Source of the DNA: Mimosa pudica
Taxonomy: Eukaryota; Streptophyta; Magnoliopsida; Fabales; Fabaceae
Assembly: GCA_029929735.1 (NCBI GenBank)
Contig: JAKELP010000009.1
Location: 4,421,790 to 4,485,789, forward strand
Direction: 5' to 3'
DNA length: 64,000 bases
In this document: one piece after another, positions 11,762-24,529 of the stretch
How the letters are laid out: each line of letters begins with the position of its first letter
Position numbering within the stretch: the first letter of the stretch is position 1
Translations under genes and position numbers: made by a program
The notes under the pieces: generated by a model
Database searches by the model: none
The model's input: only the letters and a program-made list of their open reading frames with translations
Told to the model about the DNA's origin: nothing

Positions 11762-14334
11762 CTACTTAAGCAATTTGCGAGTCCGCTGGTTGGCACCTTT
11801 AACTCGAAAATTGAGTTCGTCCACGTCATCACTAAGATGATCAAGTGCTTTATTTTGCCTGCAATAAACCATTTCATGCACAAAGCATCAGTCAAATGTT
11901 GAATGAAGATCTATGTTTCAGAATGTGTGTGTGTAAATATTTTTTATATTGCATTTTTATTTTTTAACACAATATTACCCGGCATCTAATACCACCAAGC
12001 ACAATTTGAACATTATTGAATCCAATAAATGGTGGCTATTATCCAATTACTTCAAAGAAAATCAAGTTCTTTCCATTCAACGAACTACCAGGGCACTATA
12101 ATAATGTTTTTCTTGAAAAAAATAACATATTATCAATAGTATATTTCCTTTAGAAGCTTAGAATAGAAAAATTTTCACCTCTCCCAACAAATTATTTGTT
12201 TGGGATTTTAATTTTAATTTTTCACCTCAACCAATAGTATTAATAAAGTTAAATATTTTGATTGAAAAATCAATCTGTCAGACTAAATTTCATAATTTTA
12301 AAAAGAACTCAATTCTTTGATAACAAACACTATGAAATGTCAGGGATTGCTGATAACTAAGCACTCAAAAGAACTCAACAAGTATAACATTATAACACAT
12401 TTTTTTACCTGTCAAGTTCAGTTCCCATATCAACTGCTATACCCTTTAAGTCGCCCAAGATGTGACTAAGATCATTGAGTGCATCATCTTGTTTGTTCTT
12501 CTCCATCTGTGAGAAAAATCATATTGCATGATTGTCCCAAAAATAAAATGTTTCATCACAAAACATAACCAATGAGTTTATATATCCATGCGCCTCGAGG
12601 AATAATTGTGTACCTCAATTTTTTGATATGCATTTGTTGGTTCAGAAGGTGGTGTTTTAGAAGCTGCCTTTCCTTTGCCATTACTTAAGCCTAACTTTTC
12701 CCTATCTTCCTTAAGCTGCTTAGCATTTGTCTTGGATGGCTTGTCTGTTCAGATCATCAAACAATAAATTTCATGACATGGTCATGTTTATAGCAAAATC
12801 TCATACTAATAGATGACTTGATTATACTTTCAACAAATGTCATGTAACTATATAAGATGATGGTATTGTCTTGGAATCACTACTCTGAAAATCAGATGAC
12901 ATTTCATTTCAAACACATCACATTATTTACTTTCAACTAAACTCATTTCAATGGCTCAAAACATGGTATGATTCATTGGATGACCAAATAAAATATCCAA
13001 ATAAAAAAGGTTATTTCAGTTAGCCAAAGAAATAAATCAAGTTATTTTCTTTCTAGAATTATGTCCAATATGCTTCTCAGGACTAGTATGTTTTAGGATT
13101 TTCAGCTATTGAATTTGGGGCAATCCGCAGGGAGCTATTTTAATTTTTTTTTTTCAATTCATATATACACACAAAATAGATGCCATGGTTTATTTACTGT
13201 TTTCTAGGATTTCATGGTTTTGATGCTCAAACGATGCTCTAGAGTTATTCTTGATTCCTAAAAGAAAGAAGTTAGCATTAGTAAATTCAATTTTTTCTAA
13301 TGCCATATCTGAATGTAAGTGAACTCTTGGCTAAAATTTAGGTGCAATGAATAAATTAGACATGAAACCTTAAAAAAGTAAACCTGGTGTAATTATTGGG
13401 CCTTTGATCTCCCTGGTCTTCTTCGGCTTCCAAGGCTTAGAGAATAAACCTCCAAGATTGTTCAGCAGTTTTTCACCCTAATGAACAGAATAGAATGTTT
13501 ATTTAGACTTCAACCCGTAAAATCAAATATGATCTAGGTGTATGTATGCGAGTGTTTTACAATCTGTTTAGTCTAGAATAAAAAAACATTTTTCCTTGTA
13601 ATAAAAAAACTCAAAATTTAAATGGTTTTAGTTTAAAACATAAGAGCTCACTTTACATTTTCTCTTTATTTAATGCGTTTTTCCTGCTTTATACCTAACT
13701 CTTTTTCATATTTATTAATACTTACATATTTCTCTCTCTTAAATAGGAGTATCATAATAAATAAAGGTAAAATTGAAAAAAAAAAGTTAAATGTAAACAC
13801 CCAACTAATTGTACATATTTTCTTAAGAAATTTGTTTTGGCAGCTAATATAAGCGCTTATATTATAGACAAGAGAGAGTATAAAGAAAATACTTACTCGA
13901 CTCAAATCCTTTTCAGTCTCAACAACCATATTGTGGGTCCTATGGATTTGCTCACCCTGATGGTGCAACATGTCAAGTGTCTTAGTGGCATCTCCTCTAA
14001 TATCCTCAGCTATCCTCAGACAATTGTTAACATCCTTTGTTGTCTCCTCAGCCTTATACACAGCATAGCTTTCAAGCTCTTGGACGCTCTGGTTCTGTAA
14101 GCCCCCAGAATCCTTGAAACCATTCTTGTAATTATTGTTAGCAGAAGATGATGAAGTGGTAGAAGTCTTTCTTCCTCTTCCCCAATCATCATCGTCGCTG
14201 TCATCATCAAAGTAATTACCTTTGGACTTAGGTGCTGGTATGATAGGTTCTGAGGTTGTTCTTCTTTCTGGCTTGGCTGTTGTTTGAGGTGGAGTGGAAG
14301 ATACTGATGGGGCTGCTTTCTTGAACCCAAACAT
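11762..14334 (-). CDS. SNAP25-type t-SNARE (SNAP33-like), 5 coding exons
   Basis: Coding exons joined by hand on the minus strand are 14334-13897, 13477-13384, 12744-12614, 12506-12409 and 11858-11762. All introns are GT-AG and the frame closes at 285 aa, close to Arabidopsis SNAP33. The protein supplies the Qb and Qc helices of plasma-membrane SNARE complexes with a syntaxin and a VAMP, as in cytokinesis and defence secretion. The N-terminus (MFGFKKAAPSVSSTPPQ) is followed by an acidic D-rich stretch, a Qb-SNARE helix at about residues 70-146 ('YKAEETTKDVNNCLRIAEDI'), a linker with 'PWKPKKTREIKGPIITP', and a Qc-SNARE helix at about 215-283 ('DHLSDDVDELNFRVKGANQR'). There is no transmembrane segment, as expected for SNAP25 proteins. 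The gene is convergent with the PPR gene. Confidence 0.93.
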
Positions 14335-14608
14335 TTTTAAAAGGCAGTAACAAAACTAAACACTTCCTTGAATAACCTGAAAATAAGCAATGCAATAATT
14401 AAGAATGGTGAAAGTGCACTTCTACCAATATTATTGTCTAAGGTGTTGCAATTATAATTAAGTAATTAACAATTAAAAGATGTAATTATACGAATGGATT
14501 TTTAAATTGGGCACTGATTGGCCAATCCTTTTTTTTTACCAAATAAAGGCCAATCCCTTTAAATCTTACTCAAATGGCGACACCTTGCTCCAATCTTAAT
14601 ATATAATA

Positions 14609-14847
14609 CTACCTCCGGTCCTAAATATAGGACCTAATTGACTTTTTTTGGAAGAGATTACGGTTGCGAAATAGGTTATTAAATGATGACATACTTGATA
14701 TATTTTTAGATTATCCATTAGTTTATAGGTAAAATAAACTAGTTTAAGGGGGGAAAATTAGGTAAATCAATTTACAATTAACTTATTTTGCTTTTTAAGG
14801 ATTTTTAGAAAAAATCATTTAGGTCTTATATTTAGGACCAGAGGGAG
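14609..14847. mobile_element. Stowaway-like MITE, family A copy 2
   Basis: The ends are CTACCTCCGGTCCTAAATAT and GGACCAGAGGGAG, flanked by TA at 14607-14608 and 14848-14849. The interior matches the copy at 3951. It lies in the putative 5' UTR intron of the SNAP33-like gene. Confidence 0.9.
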
Positions 14848-15309
14848 TAATAATCACTATTATAAACTTTAAATGCATTATTTCACATTTCAAAATTTTC
14901 ACATCTTATATTATTCTAATTAAACTTACAGCTTGAGTCTTGATTTTTTTTTTAAAAAAAATAAAATTATCATTTATTTTGATAAACATTCACACCACAA
15001 TAAGACTTAATGAGGGATATAATTTAAGAAATTGTTAAAATAAAATAGAGTTGTAAGATTACATGATATATTAACCATAATATTGTGATAATATATAATA
15101 TAAAATCTTACATGTAGAAACTTATATGATATAAATATAAAATGATATATTTTTTTGGGATGGGTCAAATGGGCAAGGCATCTGAGTTTGCCATGTGCTT
15201 GGCAACATCCGCCAATATGTCTTACTCGAATGAGCCTATTTTATTTCTGGCATCTCCTTTAGGGCTAGGCAAGTCATTTTTTTCAACAGGTAAGAACAAG
15301 CAACTCAGG

Positions 15310-15472
15310 CATCATGAACATGCCAAGATAAGATATAACAAGTTAACGGTGTTTAAGAAGGTTTAGGAAACATAATCTCGTGAGAAATCCTTATGAACAC
15401 GCCAACAAAGGATATACCAAGATGATGGTGTACAAGAAGGATGAGGAAACATGATCTCTAGAGAAACTCCCT
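15310..15472. repeat. Diverged ~77-bp tandem duplication
   Basis: Two adjacent units share 'catgaaca(t/c)gccaa', 'ggtgt(t/a)(t/c)aagaagg' and 'aggaaaca(t/a)' in the same order. They are diverged at roughly a quarter of positions. No coding meaning was recognised. Confidence 0.5.
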
Positions 15473-15742
15473 TGTTTAAATCAGAAGGAAATTGGTAGCT
15501 AGAGAAATGGTGTAAATTTAAAATATTGATCCAAATTTGGTAATACAAGTTGATCCTTAAAATCTTAGAAGTTTGAGGGAAGATGAGGAAAAATTAGACG
15601 ACCTCTTCAATATTAATATTACAAGTGTGTACAATTTGAAATCAAAAGGCATTTATGTATATTGAATTAGAAAATTATGAACAATGAAAGTATCTAAACA
15701 CATTATTCAGTAACATTGTAGATCAGAGAAATAAGTTTTGGG

Positions 15743-15900
15743 TACCTGAAATCAAGAGGGAAGAACAAAAGCAAATGATACTTTTGCAAATATCTAACAC
15801 AAACCCAGGACCCAACAATGTTGGGTTTGTGTACGAGAGAGCAAGGAGACAGATTACACAAAAAAAAGAAAAAAAGAATGAAAAGAATTCAAGAATAGAA
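15743..15900 (-). other. Possible 5' UTR exon of the SNAP33-like gene
   Basis: The coding exon is preceded on the minus strand by a good acceptor (TTATTTTCAG at about 14378). A strong donor context (TTTCAG followed by GTACCC) lies at 15742. The intervening stretch is pyrimidine-rich and contains CTCTTCT/TTTTCTTTT runs typical of plant leaders. This would give a 1.36-kb 5' UTR intron that contains a MITE. It is inference without transcript evidence. Confidence 0.4.
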
Positions 15901-16509
15901 GAGGATTAGTGTGTCTTCATTAAAAAAAGAAAATAAATTGAATGACATGGAAGAAGCCGCGAAAAGTTTTCCAAACTATTCCTGGAAAATTCTTCTCTTT
16001 CACAAATTAAGGCGGCCTTCAACATATCTTTCTTCAAAAATAAAAATAGTAAAGGATGAAGGTTATTGCCTTATTGGCAAAACTTTTTATTTAAAAGAAC
16101 CAAATATCAATATATAAATTTTTAAAATAAACACAAAATTTAATTGAAATAAACTTATTCGAGTTTTAAAATAAAACAATATATTTAATGTTAGTATCTC
16201 GTTAAAACCTCTCATATGAGATCTTAAAATTGAGAAGGTATTCTTTTTTTTTTCAATTTTCCCTATATTTCACACATATTTTCCTTTAAGGTAAATGTCC
16301 TATTTTACTCTCGAACGAATCTAAAACCATCTCATACCCTAAACCCAAAAAGGGAGCGTATTTATCTTGAAATTAGAAAATACGTAACTATTACACCCTC
16401 CCTTCTAATGAATCTATTATTGTCACGTGGACAATGTGCATTGGTAGCTCCATCGGTTGAAAAGTGAAATAATATGTCCGGAATAAATGCGTTTCATTTG
16501 TCCCATTTT

Positions 16510-16625
16510 TAGGAAAAATGACAAATAAATACCTCCGAATATCCAGAAAAACAAGTAAGGACCTCAGACTTCCAAAAGTACAAGTAAGTAACACACAATT
16601 CCAAAAGGACAATTAGAAAACCAGA
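16510..16625. mobile_element. Fragment of the Mutator-like foldback MITE
   Basis: The stretch 'aaatacctccgaatatccag', 'cctcagacttccaaaagtac' and 'ttccaaaaggacaatta' matches one arm of the elements at 44066 and 44598. The other arm and the target duplication are absent. Confidence 0.6.
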
Positions 16626-16919
16626 CAATTGTTAATTGATATATTTCAGTTTTTAATTAGGTACATTCCAATTCTTTATTCGTGATTTTCCTTTTTTTCA
16701 ATAGAAAACATCTTTATGGTGTTTTTGTTTTGTCTTTTATAGGATTCACTGTTTGGGAGATATTTTTGACACATAAGAGTTTGGTACGACGGCGACACCA
16801 ATAATATGGAAGACTAACAAAAGCGAAAGAGAAAACTGCAACCAACGTATTCATTCCTCTCTCACACTCACACTCACACTCACACACACAAATCTTGCGG
16901 TCAACCCCTTTGGGCAAAA

Positions 16920-19206
16920 ATGGGTTCCATTGCTAAGAACGGCCTCAACAATTACGTTAAACAGCTCAAACAACATCCTCTCCGAACAAAGGTTTTCACT
17001 TTTCACTCTTCTTTTAATCATTTCTTTGATTTTCCTGTATACCCTTTTGAAATTGATTGCTGAAAAACTATAAAGTTTCAAGCTTTAATGTTTTTTCCAT
17101 CTGGGTTTTTATGTTTTGATCAAAATCAGGTCATCACTGCTGGGGTTTTGTCTGGGATCAGTGATATTGTGTCTCAGAAGCTAACAGGTATTCAGAAAAT
17201 TCAACTCAGACGACTTCTTCTTAAAGTGGTAAGATCATTGATTTTTTTTAATTGGTTATCTGTTGTGAGAGATTAGTAAATTGAGTATGAAATTAAGTGA
17301 GTGGACCATGTGAATATAAGCTCTTTGTAGTAATGTTGAGCTGAGTATTTATGACAGATTTTGTCATTGAGTGATATTTGTGCTGTTTCTGGTTATATTT
17401 TGATGTTTGAGGTTAAATGTGTGAAATTGAAATTGTAAGAATGATGTTACAACTGTAAAGTAGAGCCCATGGTAGTAAATGTTATTTCTAGTCATGGTCG
17501 ACATGGAGGTTTGATTCTATTTGTGTAAGCTATCCATTATTGGTGTGCCATGGACATTTACCATATATGGTGTGCCTTGTTTAAATATAGGGGAAAGATG
17601 TTATTCTTGATTTTATTTTTTAGTTGTAAGAAAGGGGGAAGAAAATTATAGCTGTGAACTCGTTGATTTTTGTTTACACTGTTAAATTCAACTACCACCG
17701 TGTTGGGTGGCATGTTCTATGTTTTGTTGACCAAAGTTGTTTATTTCATGCAGATTTTTGGAGCTGCTTATCTTGGACCTTTTGGTCATTACTTTCATAC
17801 AATACTTGATAAAATTTTCAGAGGCAAGAAAGATTCAAAAACTGTAGGAAAAAAGGTAGTATTGCTGAACCACCTGGTTTTTGTTATTTATGAGAAACTA
17901 TGAATTAGATGATCCATATGCTTACCTCATGCTTCCGTCTCATGTGAAGTCACAAACCTGTTTAAACAAATTTACCTGTATTTCAGCACCATAGGGCTGA
18001 ATATTGAATAAGATATTGCAAATACTTTTCGCTTTTTATGTTGATTAAATCTTAAATAATTGATCACCTAACATAACAGATACAAAAGGTGGTGCCTTGA
18101 TTTAACTGCTCCTCTATCTTTACATTGTCTTACACAGGTCTTGATTGAACAGTTGACTGCTTCTCCTTTGAACAACTTGCTTTTCTTGATTTATTATGGT
18201 TATGTTGTGGAAGGTTAGTGCTTGGTACATTTAGACTGAGTAACTTTTGTATTTACACCTTGCACACACGGATACACGGAAACAGGTGAAAGGTTAGGTC
18301 AAATAAAAATTAATCCCTCTTGAGGGTCAAATTTTGCGTACTCAGTACATATTTTGCTGGCCAACTCTTGATTGTCAACATACTATTAATTCCAAAAGAA
18401 TGAAGAAACTGAAAGGTTATAGTTCCTATGAAGAATAATTTAGCTGGTTGAAAAAAAAAAAAGTCAAAGCAATCTTAAAAGTGCATGATGGCTGGCATGT
18501 ACTCTTTCTGATGAAAAGTTGAATGAAATGCAGGACGTCCATGGGCACAGGTGAAAGCTAAAGTCAGGAAGGATTATCCACCTGTTATGTACACGGCATG
18601 GACGGTAGGGTTCCATTCTCATTACAGATGATAGGCAACATGTTACTGGGTAAAAATAGAGAAATCTTTTTTAGAAACCAAACCATATGAAAATTAAAAA
18701 AGAAGTGAGAAAATACAATAACTCATCAACGTAAATATTTCCCCTGGATGATCACCTATTTCACTCAGTTTTTGTTGCCTTCTTGCATCAACTAGCTATT
18801 CCCTATGTTGATCATAAGCAGTTCTCATTTAATGTAAACATGCTATATAAATATGGCAATTCAGAATTATGAGTGCCCCTTAAGCTGATTATTATCATGA
18901 TTTTTGAATATGTGTTAATTGATTTTCTCAATGATTTCTCTAAGATGTTGCCTTTTGTCCCTTGACTTTGAATTTAAATGGCAGTTCTGGCCTGTTGTGG
19001 GGTGGATAAATCACCAATTTCTGCCTCTCCATTTCCGAGTTGTTTTCCACAGCTTAGTTGCATTCTGCTGGTACTTAAAATACTTCTGCCTCTACCTTAT
19101 TGATTCTGTATGTATATTTTTTATGACTATTCCATTTGTATATTTTTATTTCAGGGGAATATTCTTAAATCTCAGAGCACGGACTTTGGTGCTGACCAAA
19201 GCCTGA
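16920..19206 (+). CDS. PMP22: Peroxisomal membrane protein PMP22 (Mpv17/PMP22 family), 7 exons
   Basis: Exons joined by hand are 16920-16991, 17130-17228, 17754-17855, 18138-18213, 18534-18604, 18985-19070 and 19155-19206. All introns are GT-AG, giving 185 aa against about 190 for Arabidopsis PMP22. The protein is a small four-helix integral membrane protein of the peroxisome whose family is thought to form or regulate membrane channels. Family landmarks are 'QHPLRTK' near residues 18-24, 'ITAGVLSGISDIVSQKLTG', 'LGPFGHYFHTILDK', the family signature 'PVVGWINHQFLPLHFRV' near residues 133-150 and 'WGIFLNLRARTL' at the C-terminus. The initiator ATG at 16920 follows a CACA/CACTCA-rich leader. A decayed fragment of this gene (exon 4 region) lies at about 7245-7660. 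Confidence 0.95.
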
Positions 19207-19642
19207 TGCCACCAAGAATACAGGCACAAGTCTTAAAGATCATCAGGCTTTAGTGTATGATTATAAAATTACTGAAGACATCTTAAACTTCCAATATGGT
19301 GGGAGGACTTTATTTTAGTTTGATTCTTTTGAATGTAGTATGGTTTGGTTTAGTGGTTTATTCATATGAATAGGCTTGGTTATTAGTTGGAACGTTAAAG
19401 TTGGTGAACTTTAGTTCTCTGAAACTGTATGCTATGTTAAAAGAACTCCCATTTGTTTGGAGAAGTATGTATTTAAAAAAAAATTGAAGCATGTCTGAAT
19501 GCTCCACTCTCATCAAAGTCAAAATAGTTGCTTCATTAGATGACGTAGCTTATTCGCTCTTTCCTATCTGTCGTGTGAAACCGAGTGAGTTTGGGTTTCC
19601 AATATCATATTTTTTAAGGTCAGCGAATATTGTAACTATGTA

Positions 19643-19882
19643 CTCCCTCCGGTCCTAAATATAGGACCTAAATGACTTTTTTGAAAAATCCTAAAAAAGC
19701 AAACAATAAGTTAATTATAAATTGATTTACCTATTTTTTTCCCTTAAACTAGTTTATTTTACCTATAAACTAATGGATTATCTAAAAATATATTAAATAT
19801 GTCATCATTTAATAACATATTTCGCAACCTTAATCTCTCCAAAAAAAAGTTATCTAGGTCCTATATTTAGGACCGGAGGTAG
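19643..19882. mobile_element. Stowaway-like MITE, family A copy 3 (inverted)
   Basis: The ends are CTCCCTCCGGTCCTAAATAT and GGACCGGAGGTAG, flanked by TA. The interior is the reverse complement of copy 1. It lies about 440 bp after the PMP22 stop codon. Confidence 0.92.
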
Positions 19883-20085
19883 TATTACTTTTAAATTGCT
19901 ATTTAAGTATTCAAAAGTGAAAACTCAAAGGTGTATGTATGCATTGGCAACGAAATCTGGCCGTTTCATGCTTTTAAAAAACTTATAGAACAAAATAGTC
20001 TAAACCATATCAAACTTGAAATGTGATTGAGGTGTGAATTTGGGAGAAGTTTGTGGTGATACCGAAGGTTGAACATTGTTTAATA

Positions 20086-20340
20086 CTCCCTTCGGTCCTA
20101 AATGTGAAATATATTCACCTAATTTGATTTGATTAAGGATGTTAATTAAGTTATGTAAAATTACATGATATTGTCAATTTACTCCCACAATTTACCTTTA
20201 TCTCTGCCTCCTCTGGCTTGCTTATTAATAAAAAGCATTAGTAGGGATAATTTAGAAAAATTGAGAACAATCATAAAGAACTTCTAAATTTAGGATTTAA
20301 TTTGTCTCTAAATAAGTATTATATTCAGGGCGAGAGGGAG
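20086..20340. mobile_element. Stowaway-like MITE, family B copy 1
   Basis: It starts CTCCCTTCGGTCCTAAAT and ends CAGGGCGAGAGGGAG, flanked by TA at 20084-20085 and 20341-20342. The interior ('cctaatttgatttgattaaggatgttaatt') is distinct from family A and is the reverse complement of related copies at 31270 and 39092. Confidence 0.85.
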
Positions 20341-20930
20341 TAAATGTATTGAGGGGAGTATCAAAAAATAAAATGAACCACTTTAAAATGTCATTACTTG
20401 AAACTTGAAATATGCAGAACTTACACATGTATTTTAAAAAAACCCACGTGAATTTGTTTTTATCTGACTTGGATTAATAGAAATACACGCTACTAGACTC
20501 TGTCAATCTTTTTTTTTTTTTGAAAAAAAATGAATTGATTGCCAGTTTAGCCATGCATTAAAAAATAATAATGAAACGGTGATAGGTAACACATATAATA
20601 AAATCAATAGATGGTGGGCATAAAGAAAGACGTGGTAAAACTTTTGGGTTAATATAATTTATCATTATTATGACCCTATCAAACCTCGTTCAAGTAAATT
20701 CCTATTTATAAGTTTTTGATGGATTTGATGATGTGATTGATTTCAAGCCTTACTCGTTTCGTTTGGTCGTTGAAAATTGAAAGTCAAAATAAGGAGACAA
20801 CTCGGATGTGTTGATTTAAATGCAACATTCTGTTGAGCTTTTACACTTCTCTGTCGGTCAGCTTTTCATAAAATAAAACATATCAAATCAAAGCCAACCT
20901 ACATTTCCATAAAAACCTCATCCATATGTG

Positions 20931-20938
20931 TATAAATA
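20931..20938 (+). promoter_or_regulatory. Likely TATA box of the At4g22030-like gene
   Basis: TATAAATA lies 57 bases before the initiator ATG at 20995. A start site about 30 bases further on would give a leader of about 30 bases. The call rests on position and consensus only. Confidence 0.5.
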
Positions 20939-20994
20939 TGTGAAGATACAAGAGTAATCTCAATATCACAACGTTGACATATTATAGGACACAC

Positions 20995-22269
20995 ATGGCG
21001 AAGCTTCTTCTTTCAAATCCATCTTCAGTTTACTGTTCTTCATTCTCCAGTCATAGAAGAACAACAACAATTGCTGCAATAAACACTGTGCAAAAGAAGA
21101 TCCAGCTACCTCAAATCTCTCTTCCAAGGCTTCCTGATCAAAATAAGTGTACCCCATATACTGCCATAGTACCAAGTCACATAATGGATGAATCTTTTAA
21201 TCATTCTGCCATCAAAAGTAATGATCAAATTTCAATGGAGGTTGCTAAGCTTCACTTGATATTGGAAATTGTAGCAGATAGAGTGGAGATGCATAAAAAT
21301 GTTGGAATACAACGTGACAATTGGAATCACCTTCTTCTTACATCCATTAATATGATGACTCTCTCAGCTTCAACAATGGCTGCTTTTGCAGCTATTTTTG
21401 GTAATAATGCTCCAATTTTGGCTCTTAAGGTTTCTTCCATAGTTCTTTATGGTGCAGTCACAGGGTTACTTGTGGTGGTGAATAAGATCCAGCCATCTCA
21501 GCTTGCAGAAGAGCAGAGAAATGCAACTAGATTGTTCAAACAGCTTCAAAGGGAACTTAGAACAAAGCTTTGTCTTGCTAATAATCCTAGTGAAGATGAT
21601 GTGAATGAAGCAATTGAGAAAGTTTTGGCATTGGATAAGGCATATCCACTTCCTTTATTAGGCTCAATGCTTGATAAATTCCCCAAGAAAGTTGAACCAG
21701 CAAGGTGGTGGCCAGAAATGAAGCCTAGGAACAAAAGAAAAGGAGAAAAACCAAAAGGAGATGATAATGGGTGGGATGAAAAGTTGGTTGAAGAACTAAA
21801 AGACGTTGTGGGAATTTTAAAGAGGAAGGACATAGCAGAACGTGTGAGATTGAGTGAGAAAGCTTTGAACTTAAATAAGTTACTGGCAATTGCTGGTCCA
21901 ATATTAACTGGCATTGCAACTTTTGGTTCTTTATTTTTAGGTTCTGTGGATTCATCATGGCCTGTGATGCTTGGAGTCATAGGTGGGATTTTAGCTAGTG
22001 TGGTGAACACAATAGAGCATGGTGGGCAAATTGGGATGATGTTTGAGTTCTATAGGGGAGCCTCTGGGTTGTTGAAACACATGGAAGAGACTATAGAGCA
22101 TAACATGAAGGAGGAAGATTTTGATTCAAGAGAAAATGGGAAATTGCTAGAAATTAAAATGGCATTACAATTAGGTAGGAGTGTATCAGAACTCAGGCAA
22201 TTTGCTGCCTTGGCATTTAAAGATGAAGAGGAGTCCACTGATGAAGAGTTTGCCCGCAAGTTATTGTAG
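20995..22269 (+). CDS. At4g22030-like plant membrane protein ('probable F-box' by name)
   Basis: This intronless gene encodes 424 aa and resembles the plant family annotated after Arabidopsis At4g22030 as 'probable F-box protein'. No F-box is visible here. The N-terminus is rich in Ser, Thr and Arg (residues 1-30), like a plastid transit peptide. A conserved block 'EVAKLHLILEIVADRVEMHK' is followed by 'QRDNWNHLLLTSINMMTLSA'. Four hydrophobic segments lie at about residues 112-134, 139-162, 296-318 and 322-342, arranged as two pairs around a long charged, coiled-coil-like middle (about 170-290) with a Lys-rich patch. This suggests a membrane-inserted organellar protein. I chose ATG 20995 because the upstream in-frame codons begin only at TTG. 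Function unknown. Confidence 0.8.
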   Translation: MAKLLLSNPSSVYCSSFSSHRRTTTIAAINTVQKKIQLPQISLPRLPDQNKCTPYTAIVPSHIMDESFNHSAIKSNDQISMEVAKLHLILEIVADRVEMHKNVGIQRDNWNHLLLTSINMMTLSASTMAAFAAIFGNNAPILALKVSSIVLYGAVTGLLVVVNKIQPSQLAEEQRNATRLFKQLQRELRTKLCLANNPSEDDVNEAIEKVLALDKAYPLPLLGSMLDKFPKKVEPARWWPEMKPRNKRKGEKPKGDDNGWDEKLVEELKDVVGILKRKDIAERVRLSEKALNLNKLLAIAGPILTGIATFGSLFLGSVDSSWPVMLGVIGGILASVVNTIEHGGQIGMMFEFYRGASGLLKHMEETIEHNMKEEDFDSRENGKLLEIKMALQLGRSVSELRQFAALAFKDEEESTDEEFARKLL

Positions 22270-23394
22270 GAATTTCATTTTTATTGATTCATTGTGTACA
22301 TAAAAAGCTTCTAGGATATATTTTAGCTTCGCCTATGATATTTTTATTCTTTATATGTACATAATTTATATGTTTACTTTATAAAATTTCAACTACATTG
22401 GGATTTGACAATTTATTAACTCAATCACATATAAAAAAGGTTTGTCTCTGCCTCTTTGACTAATACGCCTTTGCTTTTGAGTTTGTCCATGTTATGAATT
22501 TTTATGTTTTGATTTTTACTGCTATAAATTCTTGGATCCTTTCTTGAAATTGATAAAAATGTAAGCTGTGGAACAAACTGAGGAATTTCCACAATAAATC
22601 CATCAGATATTTTTTTTGGATGCTAATCTGAATCTTCAGAATGAGCTAAGCCCATAGAAGAACAGGCTAGGTTAGCCCATTTAAATGGTTAATGGGCCTT
22701 TACATGTGTTTTAAATGGTGGACACTTGACAATATGAAGCCCCTGGTCAAAGAAAACTGAAATACTAATAGCACTTGAATGATAATCCATGAATCTCGAC
22801 CCCGCCTATGAATGATAATCCAAGTTCAAATTCGGAGAAGTGCTAGGAGGTGAATTTACTTTGCGATTTAAACATTGAAAGAGATTAATCACAACTTTAC
22901 AAGTCCAGAATGATTTGAATATACTAAAAAATAATCTGAAATAGCATACTCCCTCGTGTTATTTATAAGACAATTTTGATTATTTTAAAACTAATGTATT
23001 CTACTTTTAGACTAATCTATAATCTAATTACATGAAGTGAATGTTATGATTCAATGACTTAATTTATGTCCTTAGCTTCTAAAAATAAAGTCAAAGTGAT
23101 TTTAGGATGGGGGATTACTAAAGATCTAAAAGAATTCAACGTTTGGTCTACAATTAATTATTAAATTAAATAACTTTATTAGACAAAGACCGGCATGATT
23201 CAAGGATGATATGTTAATGTGAGGAGATCTAGTTGTGCCCACCGACTCTTATAATAATCAAATGCTGAAGTTAGTGAAAAAGTGATTCGGCTTTCTAAAA
23301 AACTAATTCTTATTACATTTCTAAAGAAAATAGTATGTTGTGTTTTGTTAAAAAGGTTATAAATGTACAAAACAAAGGAAAGTTATATATGTAA

Positions 23395-23533
23395 GGTATG
23401 TAAATTCTTTTTCCAATTTTCGTTTTTAAATATTCTACAAACAAGAATTCTATCGGTGAAGCCGTTCAAATGAACAAACTCTTTCAGGTGAGGTATGTAA
23501 ATTCTTTTTCCAATTTTCGTTTTTAAATATTCT
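23395..23533. repeat. Perfect 42-bp direct repeat, 97-bp spacing
   Basis: Positions 23395-23436 and 23492-23533 are identical over 42 bp (starting ggtatgtaaattctttttcc). The 55 bases between them are unrelated, so this is a recent short local duplication. Confidence 0.9.
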
Positions 23534-24480
23534 CAGTGTTCATTCATTATGATGAAAATTCATTCATTTACTCCACATATCATTTGTTTGAAAATGTAGA
23601 TGAAAATTGATTTATGAGGGTTGAAAGAAAAAATAAGACTGGTTTTCCACCTCTTTTAAATTCATTATCCTTTAATATAGATTGAAATTAGTTGCCAATG
23701 AATAAAGTTTAATTTAGTCCTAGTTCTGTATTTAAGCTTCAGGAACTAAGCAGCACTCAACTAAGCAGCACTCTGAAGTCCAAATACAAAGCAACAATGA
23801 AGGTACAAAGAAATTAGACGAGACAAAGGCCTAATGTCAACATATTATTTTAGCTTAATCAATCATACATTTTTTATAGCACAGGTCAAAGTTGTGCTTT
23901 CTCAATTTCTTTAAAGGAGATTCTTCCAAACACATTTTTTTAAAATATTTTTGCAAGGTATATGGCTATTGAATCATCTCCACAATAGCTATTTTCAAGA
24001 AAATGAAGAAAAATGAAATTAAATTAGGAATACAACATTTACTTAAATTAAACAACTTGTTTGACAGCCGTACCAATTATATGCCTTTCCTTTTTCCTTT
24101 ATTGCCTGACGCTACTTCCACCTTGAATCCATCTTTCGACGATAGAAAGAAACCTCTAACTTCACACATGATTTTCCTAGTAAAACTATACTAAGTTTCA
24201 CACTAAAATGGAACCATCTCTATTCATGCTTCTTTGCTAGTTTTATCACCACCAAAACCACTCAATTCAGCAATTTACAACCAATAAAAATTTATTCAAA
24301 TTTTCTCTATTTCTCAAAAGCACTTAAAAGTGCTAATTTTGTGCGTGTAAGTAGCGTAATACATGTGTGGCAGTGTGGCACCTTTTTATAAAACAATAAG
24401 TTTTCTTTATACACAAAAACTGATAAGGAATGATATAAAAACAAGAAATAAAGTAACATGAAAGTTACTACTCCAATATT

Positions 24481-24482
<2 letters not shown>

Positions 24483-24526
<44 letters not shown>
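24483..24526. repeat. (CT)22 microsatellite
   Basis: Twenty-two uninterrupted CT dinucleotides. Confidence 0.97.

Positions 24527-24529
<3 letters not shown>

Noticed and set aside
15142..15366. 74-residue ORF in the putative SNARE leader intron
   Set aside because: No recognisable domain and no splice signals that fit a separate gene.
22949..23115. Possible further MITE starting CTCCCTCGTG
   Set aside because: The left end resembles a MITE terminus after TA, but the right end does not match as an inverted repeat.
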